NCBI GenBank assembly: GCA_905216075.1
Contig: CAJMSO010000009.1
Coordinates: 1 to 20,283, forward strand
Direction: 5' to 3'
DNA from: an uncultured bacterium
GTDB lineage: Bacteria; Actinomycetota; Coriobacteriia; Coriobacteriales; Coriobacteriaceae
Length of the DNA stretch: 20,283 bases
In this document: piece by piece, positions 1-8,600 of the stretch
Layout: each line of letters starts with the position of its first letter
Position numbering within the stretch: the first letter of the stretch is position 1
The notes under the pieces: generated by a model
The model's database searches: none
Told to the model about the DNA's origin: nothing
What the model saw: the letters and a program-made list of their open reading frames with translations, nothing else
Made by a program: the position numbers and the translations under genes

Positions 1-17
1 GCGGGCCGTGTTCCGCT

Positions 18-1283
18 ATGCGGTTGTCAATTTGCGAAAGAAATTATGCGTCACCTGGCTTCGTGAGCCTTGCCAACCAGTGCGACAACCACAAGAGGCT
101 TGGCGATCTTGCCGACATCTGGCAGCCGAACAGACTGACGGGGTACACCGTGCCGGAAGGCAAGGGGTTGCCCTTCTTTACCGCCGGCCAGGTGTTCGAG
201 GACTTCCCCCGCGTGAGAAAGTGGCTCGCAGCGCCCTTTGTGCCGCAAGCTGATTCCAGATACGTTAAGCAAGACTGGTTGTTGCTTTCCTGCTCGGGCG
301 TGGTGGGCAACGTTACCGCCGTGTACCCGCACCACATGAACAGGATTATCACGCACGACCTGCTGCGCATCGAGCCGAAGGACCAGGCCGAGTACGGCTG
401 GCTCTACGCGTGCATGAAGACGGGCTTCTTCAAGCAGATTGCGCGAGCAGCTCAGTATGGGCACATGATCAAGCACATCGAGGTGGCCCACGCCAACGAG
501 TTTCCGGTCATCATGCCCGATGCGGCCACGCGCAAAGCCATCGGCGACAAAGCCGCCAAGGCCGTGCGCCTGCGCGGCGAAGCATGGAGGCTGCGGGACG
601 AGGCGTTTAAGCTGTTGGAGAAGGAGGTCGGTATTGCTTGTGAGGCAGAAAGTCCTGCAGGAACATGCGTGGTGAGTTTATCCAAAGTTATTGACAACAG
701 ATCGCGCCTTGATGCCGACAGTTATGCCGGCTCCATAAGCGCCGTAGACTCATTGGTTGACGTAATGGAGTATGCGCCACTTGCTGAACTTGTAGAGGAC
801 GTCGAAGAGCTTCCTCGCTTCAAGCGGTTTTATGGCGATTCCGACGTTCCCTTTGTGGGTGTGTCCGAGATCTTTGACGTTAACGCTCAACCGACAAAAT
901 TTGTTTACGCTAAGCTCATTAAAAACTGGGAGCGTTACATCCTAAAGCCGGGAACTCTCGTCATGGCATGCTCTGGTCAAAAGTACGGCATCCTAGGACG
1001 AGCTCTTTTGCTCACGGAGAATCATGAGGGAATGTTTGGCAGCAACCATCTGCTGAGAATCTATCCCGACGTTACAAAGATCCGAACTGGCTACCTGCTC
1101 GCTTTTCTGAACAGTCCCACCGTTGGCAGGCCGTCGGTCGTTCGTTGCGCATACGGAACCTCGGTGCCTCAACTTAGCCCTATCGATATCAAAAAAAATT
1201 CGCGTCCCTCGCCTCGGCGCGGACGTCGAATCTGCCATCGCCGACCTTATGGACAGGAGCGTGAGCACCTCGGCCAAGGCTGA
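18..1283 (+). CDS. hsdS: Type I restriction-modification specificity subunit (HsdS), frameshifted near the 3' end, possibly 5'-partial
   Basis: This is the DNA-recognition subunit that directs a type I restriction and methylation complex. Two half-subunits are visible. Target recognition domain 1 spans about residues 30-170 (LGDLADIW, then LPFFTAGQVFEDF). A helical spacer follows at about 175-205 (KAAKAVRLRGEAWRLRDEA). A second cycle then starts with RLDADSYAG at about 235, a second recognition domain (VPFVGVSEIF) and the usual domain end PQLSPIDI. Residues RLSICERNYASPG at the start resemble the RLDADSYAG start of the second half, so both halves share one plan. The frame is open to the left edge (residues GPCSA precede the Met) and no convincing ribosome site is visible, so the true start may lie outside. 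The frame breaks at the 8-A run at 1191-1198; the last ~28 residues (NSRPSPRRGRR...) are out-of-frame product. hsdR and hsdM are not in the window. Family call good, exact ends uncertain. Confidence 0.72.
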   Translation: MRLSICERNYASPGFVSLANQCDNHKRLGDLADIWQPNRLTGYTVPEGKGLPFFTAGQVFEDFPRVRKWLAAPFVPQADSRYVKQDWLLLSCSGVVGNVTAVYPHHMNRIITHDLLRIEPKDQAEYGWLYACMKTGFFKQIARAAQYGHMIKHIEVAHANEFPVIMPDAATRKAIGDKAAKAVRLRGEAWRLRDEAFKLLEKEVGIACEAESPAGTCVVSLSKVIDNRSRLDADSYAGSISAVDSLVDVMEYAPLAELVEDVEELPRFKRFYGDSDVPFVGVSEIFDVNAQPTKFVYAKLIKNWERYILKPGTLVMACSGQKYGILGRALLLTENHEGMFGSNHLLRIYPDVTKIRTGYLLAFLNSPTVGRPSVVRCAYGTSVPQLSPIDIKKNSRPSPRRGRRICHRRPYGQEREHLGQG

Positions 1284-1362
1284 CCGACTTGAAAACGAGG
1301 CTACCAAGCTGGCGCAGGAACAGGTCGATATCGCCATCGAGAAGGTTGTCTCCAACACCTAG
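1199..1362 (+). pseudogene. Out-of-frame C-terminal helix of the HsdS gene
   Basis: Shifting by one base at the run of eight A residues (1191-1198) continues the specificity protein as IKK-IRVPRLGADVESAIADL and then a charged helix (ADRLENEATKLAQEQVDIAIEK) ending at a TAG at 1360-1362. This matches the expected HsdS layout, where a 'hIxVP' strand closes the second recognition domain and a long coiled-coil helix packs on the central spacer. It therefore belongs to the gene before it and is not a separate gene. Seven A's instead of eight would restore one ORF. Whether this is phase variation, ribosomal slippage, a decayed gene or an assembly error cannot be told from one sequence. Confidence 0.7.
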
Positions 1363-1489
1363 TAAGGCGACCTTTTAACCGCCGTTAAGTCCATAGCCTC
1401 AACGCAAACAAAATGCAACGCGTATCGTAGTAAGTTGGTTAACGGCATAGCGTGAGAATTCACACTTGGACATTTGCTTTACACTCGCA

Positions 1490-1520
1490 CCCTGTCGGGT
1501 TCGAGTCCCGGCGCTTTGTT
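1490..1520 (+). other. tRNA 3'-end-like remnant (T-arm)
   Basis: A T-arm-like hairpin is present: stem TCGGG (1495-1499), seven-base loop TTCGAGT (1500-1506), stem CCCGG (1507-1511), followed by seven bases that could be an acceptor 3' strand. No matching 5' acceptor strand (it would read CAAAGCG) and no good anticodon arm are found in the 100 bases upstream. A factor-independent terminator follows directly, as after a tRNA gene. I infer a truncated tRNA or a duplicated tRNA 3' end of the kind left by site-specific integration. Chance resemblance is possible. Confidence 0.35.
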
Positions 1521-1523
1521 GAA

Positions 1524-1556
1524 AAAAGCACGGCACCGAAACGGTGTCGTGCTTTT
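1524..1556 (+). terminator. Rho-independent terminator downstream of hsdS/tRNA remnant
   Basis: A 15-bp stem (1524-1538 with 1542-1556) closes on an AAA loop and runs into T-rich sequence. The one imperfect pair (1533/1547) is G-U in forward RNA but C-A in reverse RNA, which favours use on the forward strand. It lies 7 bases from the encoded CCA end of the reverse-strand tRNA-Gly, so it may also stop that transcript. Confidence 0.8.
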
Positions 1557-1563
1557 ACTTTTT

Positions 1564-1638
1564 TGGAGCGGGCAACGGGACTCGAACCCGCGAGTGTCAG
1601 CTTGGGAAGCTGATGCCTTACCACTTGGCGATGCCCGC
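1564..1638 (-). tRNA. tRNA-Gly (anticodon CCC)
   Basis: This is a complete 75-base tRNA with an encoded CCA. The acceptor GCGGGCA pairs with TGCCCGC, the D-stem GCC with GGC, and the anticodon stem TCAGC with GCTGA around the loop TTCCCAA, placing CCC at positions 34-36. The T-arm has the loop TTCGAGT between GCGGG and CCCGT. The anticodon CCC reads the GGG glycine codon. The discriminator base is T. A sigma-70-like promoter sits just upstream on the reverse strand. Confidence 0.95.
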
Positions 1639-1651
1639 ATATGTGGGGGAT

Positions 1652-1681
1652 AGTATAACGCGGTTGTCTTGTTCGATACAA
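1652..1681 (-). promoter_or_regulatory. Promoter of tRNA-Gly
   Basis: On the reverse strand TTGTAT (1676-1681) and TATACT (1652-1657) are separated by 18 bases. The -10 box lies 13 bases before the mature tRNA 5' end, leaving a leader of about 6 bases. The -10 is good and the -35 is moderate. Confidence 0.55.
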
Positions 1682-1936
1682 GGGTGACGATGCTTGTTTT
1701 AGCTGTGGAGAATCGTCCTAAAAAACAGGCCAATTGTGAAGATAGGGACCTGTACGTTCTTCTATTTACCGTTGTCTACCTGCAGATTTATTCCATTATC
1801 TTTCATAGGCGCCATTTGTCAGATATCGGGCAAGCATTTGGTCAGGTTCCGGTACTTACCCGCATGAACCTTGGAGATAGCCTCATCCTACGCGCCGCGG
1901 CCTCCCCGTGCGGCGCACGAGGGATAAGGAGCAGCC
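1682..1936 (+). promoter_or_regulatory. Leader region of the adhesin gene, with a hairpin near the ribosome site
   Basis: This 255-base stretch holds no gene I can support. It must carry the promoter of the adhesin; TTGTCT followed by a TATCTT-like box near 1770-1802 is only a weak candidate because the spacing is about 19. Just before the gene lies a GC-rich hairpin: GCGCCGC (1892-1898) pairs perfectly with GCGGCGC (1910-1916), plus one G-U pair, around a 9-base loop. No T-run follows, so it is not an obvious terminator. The ribosome-binding site AAGGAG (1926-1931) comes ten bases after the hairpin. Confidence 0.4.
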
Positions 1937-4900
1937 ATGTCCAATGCACCCACGCACTCTGTCCACAGCGCAATCACAGCAGGATCGCTGCTCCTAGTCC
2001 TCGTTTTACTTTTAGGCTGCATGACACCGGATGCCGCGCTCGCCGTCGACGGTTACGAATCACTCGGATTCCGCACTATCAGCAATGAATGCGGTCCTTT
2101 TGGAGTTGGTAAATACGAGGCGCAGGATTCTTCGATTGCCTATTGCATGAACCAGGACCGATTTGGCCCCAGCACACCGGGCGGACCCTGGCTCACCTAC
2201 AATCAGGGCTGGGTATGGCTCGAAGACGAATTCGCGGCCATCATCTGCCATGGCTACCCCACCGCCACATCCTTTGGCGGGCATAACCTGTCCCCCGATC
2301 GAGCACGCGCCGCAACCCAACTTGCCGTCTGGATGCTCAACGGCACCACCCATACCGACGGATCATTCTCATATACAACCGCCCAGGACGTCACAAAGAG
2401 CGGAAACTTTTCCGGCGACAATGAGGTCGTTGCCGCAGCGCGCTGGCTCCACGACAGCGCCAAGTCGGGAAGCATTAAAGCCGCACCGCATCGCGCGCGG
2501 CGCTATTTGGGAACTGTGTCGGGCGGCAGCAAGCGTCAAGACATGCTCTACGTGCTCCCGGCCGTCTCCGCATCCTTCCAAAAACAGTCAGCCAACGCCG
2601 CCATCACGAGCGAAAACGATACCTACAGGCTCGACGGAGCGAGGTTCGACATCTATGAGAGCGACGGCGACAAGCGTGTCGGCAGCATCCAGATGGACAG
2701 CAGCGGTCGCGCACAGGCGACACTTTTGCCCAATACGGCATATTATCTGGTCGAAACCAAAGCTCCAGCGGGTTATATCCCCAGGAGTGACCGCATCGCC
2801 TTTTCCACCGGCAATGACGGCGGAAATGTCGTCATCGATGAGCAGCCCGGTACCATTACTCTGCGCATCGCAAAGGTCGATGCCGCGACAGGGGCAGGTC
2901 CTCAAGTCGGTGCGTCACTTGCCGGTGCTGAGTTCACCTGCGTCTCACAGTCTACCCCGGGCTGGTCGCACACCCTCACAACGGATGAGGACGGGCGGGC
3001 AACACTTACCGACATCCCCCTGGGCACCTTTAGCATCTATGAGTCGAGAGCTCCCGAGGGTTATCTGCCCTCCAATGAAACCTGGAGCTATACCATCGGT
3101 GCCGACCAGCTCGGAGACGCGGGCGTCGTTGAACTCGAGCGTCGCATCCCCAACATCCCCATCACTTTTGACCTCGAGATTTCAAAGTTCAAGGACTGCG
3201 GTAATAGTGACGAATCTGGTGTAGAGCAGCCGGCGGAAGGCGTGGTCTTTGAAGTGGCAAGCAACACTTCGCAGCAGGTTGTTGGAACGCTGACCACCAA
3301 TATCTACGGCTTCGCATCGACCAAAGACCAGGCCGGAGCATGGTTTGGCGCAGGAGAGCGCCCCGATGGCGTCAGCGGAACCATACCGTATGACCGTGCC
3401 GGCTACACCATTCATGAGGTTGTCGACACTGTGCCCGACGGCTTTAAGCAGGCAGGGGAATGGACTATCACAGCAGAGCAGATCACGGACGGCGCAGAGC
3501 TTCAGTACATCGTAGACAACCACGCCCTGTCGACACATCTTCAAATCGTGAAGCGCGATGCTCAGACCGGCAACGCCGTACCACGCGCTGGGTTCACCTT
3601 TCAGCTGCTCAATGGCGACCGTGAGCCCATCTCGCAAACATCCTGGCATCCCGCCCATACCGTTATGAATACCTTTACGACCGATGAAACCGGCACCGTC
3701 ACCCTACCCGAATCGCTTAACCCGGGCACGTATTACATACGAGAGACTTCCGCCAAGGAACCGTATCTTGTTGGTGAAGATCTGGAGATAACGATTCCCG
3801 CCGACATGAACTTAACGCCCGTCGCGGTCGCCTCGTTTTACGACGACGCGGCAACAGGAAGCATCGAGATCGTCAAGAACGATGCCGTAGGTGGGCGCGT
3901 CCTTGCCGGTGCTGTTTTTGATATCCGTGCCGCGGGCGATATCGTGCGCCCTGACGGCAGCATTGCTGCCCTGGACGGCGAGACTGTCGCCACCATCACG
4001 ACCGACGAACGGGGACTTGCGTGCGCAAATCATCTTTCACTGGGGTGCGGAACCGCCACCTATGAGGTAATCGAGGTGCAGGCACCCGAAGGTTACCTGC
4101 TCGACCAAATCGTCCACACCGTCGAGCTGTCGTATGCCGGTCAGGAAACACCCGTGATCGATGCGCACCTCGACGTTTCTAACGACTACACCAAAATCGA
4201 CATCTCCAAAGTCGATTTGACCGGCAAACAAGAAGTAGATGGCGCCCGGCTCTCCCTCCACGGTGCCGACGGAACCGAAATAGACGCTTGGACCTCCTCT
4301 GACAAACCGCATCGCATCGAGCATCTTTTGCCCGGCACCTACACCCTGCGCGAAGTGATGCCCCCGCGCACTTACGACCTTGCCGAAGACATGACGTTTG
4401 AAATTAAGGCCACAGGAGAAGTGCAGACGGTAGCCATGAAGGACGCACCCATCGAGATCGAGGGCAAAGTCGACAAGCGGCAAGAGATCGCCCGCCCTAT
4501 CGGTAAGGGTCTCGTCGCCAACGGCGATGGCAAAAACCGAGCCGTGGCACAATCCGATGCGGACGGCTCCTTCTCTTATACGCTCGATGCTAAAAATGAG
4601 TCGAATACCTGGGTTGATGAATTCACCATCACTGACGATCTCGAATGCGCCAAGGAAGGCACTGCCAAACTCATCGCCATCGAAACCCCTGTCGCGACCG
4701 GGGACATCGACGGTCTTTGCAACGTGTGGTATCGAACGTCTCCAGTGGGAAGTATCGATACGGGCGAACAGGCCAATGCAACGCTCAGCGACGGGCATGA
4801 CAACCCCTGGATCGAAACGGACGAGGTCAAAAAGTTCCTAGGTGACGATTTGCGCATGGTCGATTACGACGATTGGCATCTTTGGAAAGCAAATTTTCCA

Positions 4901-5368
4901 ACAACGGAATCAGTCACCCTCGAGGCAAAAGAGCTCGCTCTTTTGGACGACACCGGCATCACGGGCATTCGTCTTGAGTACGGGGCCGTATCGGCCGACT
5001 TCACGACAAGAGGCGCTGCAGAATATTGGACCCGCGAGGACCTCAAAGACGAGCATGACGACCTTGATGATGTGAGCGCCGTCCTTGACTCGGATATTCA
5101 CGGTGCCGTCATCCATATGCAGGCCGCGTCGTCTTACACGCCTCAGACCGCACTCGCCAACAGCGCTCGCGTTGACCTCTGTCGCAATGGCGGCGGTAGC
5201 AACCTTGAATCACATGACGAGGATCGCGTCATCCAGCGATGCGTCATGCCGCAAGATTTACCGGCAACGGGCTCCCTTCCCATTGCCGCCTGCCTCACCG
5301 CCTTCATGACCTCCGGCGCCGCGACAATCTGGTTTGCCCATCTAAAGCTGGCGTCAAAACGTCGCTGA
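1937..5368 (+). CDS. LPXTG-anchored thioester-domain adhesin with tandem Cna_B/SpaA domains
   Basis: This is a large covalently anchored surface protein (1143 aa), probably an adhesin or pilus-tip type protein. The start is set by AAGGAG five bases upstream of the ATG. A signal peptide covers residues 1-36 (hydrophobic core 14-27, likely cut after ALA). A thioester domain follows at about 40-200, with the Cys70 (AYCMN) and Gln128 (TQLAVW) pair known to form an internal thioester that can react with host amines. Six Cna_B-like domains lie at about 210-840, each with a Lys near the first strand (K216, K313, K417, K539, K647, K758) and a Glu in the E-box (E273, E369, E494, E603, E713, E806), the residues used for isopeptide bonds. 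Residues 845-1100 form a further, unassigned extracellular domain. The end is a sorting signal: LPATG (1108-1112), a membrane span and KRR. No sortase gene is nearby. It appears to be monocistronic. Confidence 0.88.
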   Translation: MSNAPTHSVHSAITAGSLLLVLVLLLGCMTPDAALAVDGYESLGFRTISNECGPFGVGKYEAQDSSIAYCMNQDRFGPSTPGGPWLTYNQGWVWLEDEFAAIICHGYPTATSFGGHNLSPDRARAATQLAVWMLNGTTHTDGSFSYTTAQDVTKSGNFSGDNEVVAAARWLHDSAKSGSIKAAPHRARRYLGTVSGGSKRQDMLYVLPAVSASFQKQSANAAITSENDTYRLDGARFDIYESDGDKRVGSIQMDSSGRAQATLLPNTAYYLVETKAPAGYIPRSDRIAFSTGNDGGNVVIDEQPGTITLRIAKVDAATGAGPQVGASLAGAEFTCVSQSTPGWSHTLTTDEDGRATLTDIPLGTFSIYESRAPEGYLPSNETWSYTIGADQLGDAGVVELERRIPNIPITFDLEISKFKDCGNSDESGVEQPAEGVVFEVASNTSQQVVGTLTTNIYGFASTKDQAGAWFGAGERPDGVSGTIPYDRAGYTIHEVVDTVPDGFKQAGEWTITAEQITDGAELQYIVDNHALSTHLQIVKRDAQTGNAVPRAGFTFQLLNGDREPISQTSWHPAHTVMNTFTTDETGTVTLPESLNPGTYYIRETSAKEPYLVGEDLEITIPADMNLTPVAVASFYDDAATGSIEIVKNDAVGGRVLAGAVFDIRAAGDIVRPDGSIAALDGETVATITTDERGLACANHLSLGCGTATYEVIEVQAPEGYLLDQIVHTVELSYAGQETPVIDAHLDVSNDYTKIDISKVDLTGKQEVDGARLSLHGADGTEIDAWTSSDKPHRIEHLLPGTYTLREVMPPRTYDLAEDMTFEIKATGEVQTVAMKDAPIEIEGKVDKRQEIARPIGKGLVANGDGKNRAVAQSDADGSFSYTLDAKNESNTWVDEFTITDDLECAKEGTAKLIAIETPVATGDIDGLCNVWYRTSPVGSIDTGEQANATLSDGHDNPWIETDEVKKFLGDDLRMVDYDDWHLWKANFPTTESVTLEAKELALLDDTGITGIRLEYGAVSADFTTRGAAEYWTREDLKDEHDDLDDVSAVLDSDIHGAVIHMQAASSYTPQTALANSARVDLCRNGGGSNLESHDEDRVIQRCVMPQDLPATGSLPIAACLTAFMTSGAATIWFAHLKLASKRR

Positions 5369-5378
5369 CGCAATAAAA

Positions 5379-5410
5379 AAGAGGCGAGCCCGTCTCCCGG
5401 CTCGCCTCTT
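5379..5410. terminator. Bidirectional terminator between convergent genes
   Basis: A perfect 12-bp stem (5379-5390 with 5399-5410) with an 8-base loop is flanked by an A-run on the left and TTATT on the right. It lies 10 bases after the adhesin stop codon and 19 bases beyond the stop of the facing small membrane protein gene. It can therefore end transcripts from both sides. Confidence 0.88.
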
Positions 5411-5429
5411 ATTCGTTCGTGGTAAATGG

Positions 5430-5648
5430 CTATTCCCCAGATGCAGACCCACCGTCGATGAGCGCTTGTTCGGACTTGGAGATGCCGTCGGCTCCCAAAC
5501 TCTGCTCGTGCTCCACTTCTTCGCTAATCGTGGACTCAGGCGTTGAGCCTTTAACACCCACGATATACGCGGCCCCGAAACCAAGGGCAATGGCGATCAG
5601 GACCAAGATGAGATAGACGGGCCAGTGGCGCTTGATGTACGAAAACAC
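5430..5648 (-). CDS. Small single-pass membrane protein of unknown function (72 aa)
   Basis: I do not recognise the family. The start is GTG (5646-5648), supported by AAGGAG five bases upstream. The protein has a short basic N-terminus (MFSYIKRHW), one membrane span at residues 10-30 (PVYLILVLIAIALGFGAAYIV) and a 40-residue acidic, polar tail (STISEEVEHEQSLGADG...). With positive charge before the span, the tail is expected outside. It starts 21 bases after the M28-like gene stop on the same strand and is followed by a terminator, so it is the last gene of that two-gene unit. It may be an accessory of the larger membrane protein, but only position supports that. Confidence 0.7.
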   Translation of the reverse strand: MFSYIKRHWPVYLILVLIAIALGFGAAYIVGVKGSTPESTISEEVEHEQSLGADGISKSEQALIDGGSASGE

Positions 5649-5669
5649 GCAGACTCCTTATAGGTCAAC

Positions 5670-8600
5670 CTACGAACGACGAATGACCTCGGTCACGACC
5701 TCGGACACCGTAGCGATATTTGTCGGATTGACGTTGTACGGCAGATCGTCCTCAGTGTGAGCGCATGCCAAACGTGGACCGTCGACGCCGGCAATGGTAA
5801 GGGCGCGTCGGCTTGCCTCGAGAGCAGCATAGGCATCGGTCTTGGCATAGGGCATCTCAAATGCACCGCAATCGACATGGAACGACTTGCATACCTTGTT
5901 GACCAAGTTCATGATGCGTCGGTCACCCTTGAGCAGCTGCTGCTCGCCCTCGACCGTCACGACCGAAAGCCTACCGGCACCAATGGACTCAAGGTTGATA
6001 AAGAACACGCCGCGGAGCTTGTCGCGATGCGCGACCAGGAACGCCTTCATGCCGGCGCCGTCGCGATCGGAAGCGCCTGTAGCCACAAACCAGATGTCGT
6101 GGCCAAGCAGCTCGTCATCGCCCATGGAGGCAACGGCAGCGAGCATATCCTCGGCGGAAGCTCCATCGGAAGACGTGGCACCGCCCTTCCAGCCGTCGTC
6201 GTCATCCTCGAAGTTATCCCACGAGCCGATACCGCGACCAGACTTCTTGGCGTCGTAATCATCCTCGACACCAAGCCAATCGCTCATGCTGTCCTGCTCG
6301 TTTTTCTTTTTGCGACCGAACAGACCGCCCAAGCCGCGCTTTTGCGGCTTGGCGGCCGGAGCGGCAGGAGCCGAGATAGTCTCAAGCGGCTGAACATCCG
6401 AGGTGACCGGCATGGGGGGAACAACCGGAGCCGATGTGGGCTCGGTACCCTGTGCCGTCGCGAAGGGATCGTTAACCTGAGCCGAAGGGTCGGGAAGGTC
6501 GAACAGCGAGGTGCGCGAGGCGACATTGGCCTGCTGCATCGAAGGCATCGAGGGATCGGGGACCGAGGCCAGCGGAGACGCAGAGGGCATGGGAGCCGGC
6601 GCGGATGCCGGGTCGGGAACGTTCATGTTCGGGCGCGGCGACGCCTGAGACGAGATTTGAGCCATCAGAGCATCGACTGTCTCGGCCTGCGACGGAGCAG
6701 CGTTGGCAACCGTGGCGCCGGGATCACTCGGCGCGGGCATGGTGAAGATCTGCGTAGAGTAGGGCCTCGACTCATCCGCCTGCGGAGCTTCGGGGGCCAC
6801 GGGCTCAGGCTCTTGCTCGGAGCTGTCCGCAGCGACCTGTTCCGTCGCAGATTGATCCTCGACCGTATCGGGCGCAGCGGGCTCGTCCTCGACAGGAGCG
6901 GAAAGGGGCTCGGCGATAGCGGTACCCTGCTTCTCAAACGTCATCGTGGCATCAAACGACACAGTGCTGTCGACCGGCTGCTGGGTTTCGAAAGTCGCCG
7001 TCTCCCCGGCAACATCCGCAGGCGAAGGCTGCGGCGCCTCGAAAGACGTCGTGGCGTCGGCAACATCAACGGATACCGGCTGCTCGGCGTCGTTTTGCTC
7101 AAATTCCTGCGCCGCGCGCTCGCGCTCGGCCTCGGCCGCCTGTTGCTGGGCTGCAGCCTCGCGCTCGGCTGCCTCGCGGGCAGCAGCGCGCTTTTCCTCA
7201 AAGTCGCCAACGAGCTTCTTGCCCTTTTCGAACGCCCCCTTAAAGAAATGGGAAGCGCTGGCACCGATCGAGGAAAACGCGGAAGCGATATCGGCATGGG
7301 GCGTCGTCACCGGAAGCTCGGCAGAAAAATCGGTGTCGCTCTCGTAGGACACACGCTGCGGATACGCATCGTAGTCGTCCTCGGTATTATCGAGCTCCTC
7401 GGGCGCCGGGGCAGGCGCCATGACGTCCAGACCCGCTGCGGGATCGATAGCGGCCTCCGCATCGGCCTCCGCCTCGATGGCATTGGCCTCATCGGGCTGC
7501 GCGGCCGCGACCGGATCGGGCTGGGGCGCGGGCTCGAACGTCGGCTCCTCGCCCTCTTCGTAATCGAGCGTACAGGACTCGGGAAGCATTCCCAGGGCAC
7601 GGATGGCATCCGAGCCAAACCGGATGTTGCCGGCGGCATTGCGATAAAGCTTGGGCTCGGGCTCGGCCTGCTCGGCCGCGGCAGGCTCCTCTGCCGACTC
7701 GGCAGCGGACTCGTCTGCAACGGGCTCCTCGGCCGGAATATCTTGGACCTGGGACTCGGGTGCAATGACGCCAATCAGGGTCTCGTCGGCAGAAGCACCT
7801 TCGAATCCATCGATTTGCTCATCAAAAGCCTCGCCCTGCTCACCCTCGGGAGCGACCGGCTGGCCATACTCATCCTCGGTATAGGCAGGCTCTTCGTACT
7901 CGATGGTATTGCCGTAATCGTTTTGCTGCTGGACCGCGGCGTACTCGGCTGCCGCGCGCGCCATCTCCTCGGCGCGACGCTTCTGCTCGCCAAAATACGT
8001 GTCAAACGGAATATCGTCAGGGAACTCGTTCTCACCCTGATAGGGGGCGACGTTATCCATGACACCCAGCATGGCGGCAACAGAGGACTTGTTGCAAACC
8101 GAGCCGGACGTGTAGGGGAGGACGAAACGATTGGAAATGATATTTGCGGCATTGGCGAACGCCACGAGGGAGGCAAGGATCGCGACAATCCACAGCAGGA
8201 CCTTCAACGCGCCGGGAAGCGGCAAGATGCGCAGGATGGCAATAGCCGCGGGAGCAATCGTGGCAATCGGGAGCAATTTGGCGATCAGCGCTCGGTACGG
8301 CGCATAGGGCTCGCGAGCGAGCAGTTCGGCGCGCGGGGAGTCATAGTGCGCGACGACGACAACCGGGCGATTGCGCGGAGAGGCAAGCGGGCCCGACGCC
8401 TTGTGGTAGGCGATGACGTTTTGGCTCACGCCCGTCTTGCCCAGGCGCGAGATCACGGGACGCCCGGTTCTCTCGAGCACATAGAGTACGGCTCCGACAA
8501 TGGCCAACAGGGTGCCGACTAAGCCGATACCGCCACCGATGCCCATAAGCAGGGCGCCGGCAAATGCCAGAATGCCCGTAACGGCAAACGCCATCCTACT

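Noticed and set aside
1415..1520. A complete forward-strand tRNA ending in the T-arm at 1495-1511
   Set aside because: No acceptor partner, D-arm or seven-base anticodon loop could be fitted, so only a remnant is reported.
2163..3224. A 353-codon forward frame inside the adhesin gene
   Set aside because: It is a Ser/Pro-rich out-of-frame shadow. The adhesin frame has the thioester and Cna_B motifs throughout this stretch.
4037..4798. A 253-codon reverse frame opposite the adhesin
   Set aside because: No ribosome site, no family resemblance, and it lies wholly within the coding adhesin.
5757..8522. A 921-codon open frame on the forward strand opposite the M28-like gene
   Set aside because: Its product is Arg/Gly/Leu-rich low-complexity sequence with no domain, and it mirrors the low-complexity GC-rich insert on the other strand. 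The reverse-strand gene has the ribosome site, membrane spans and family motifs.
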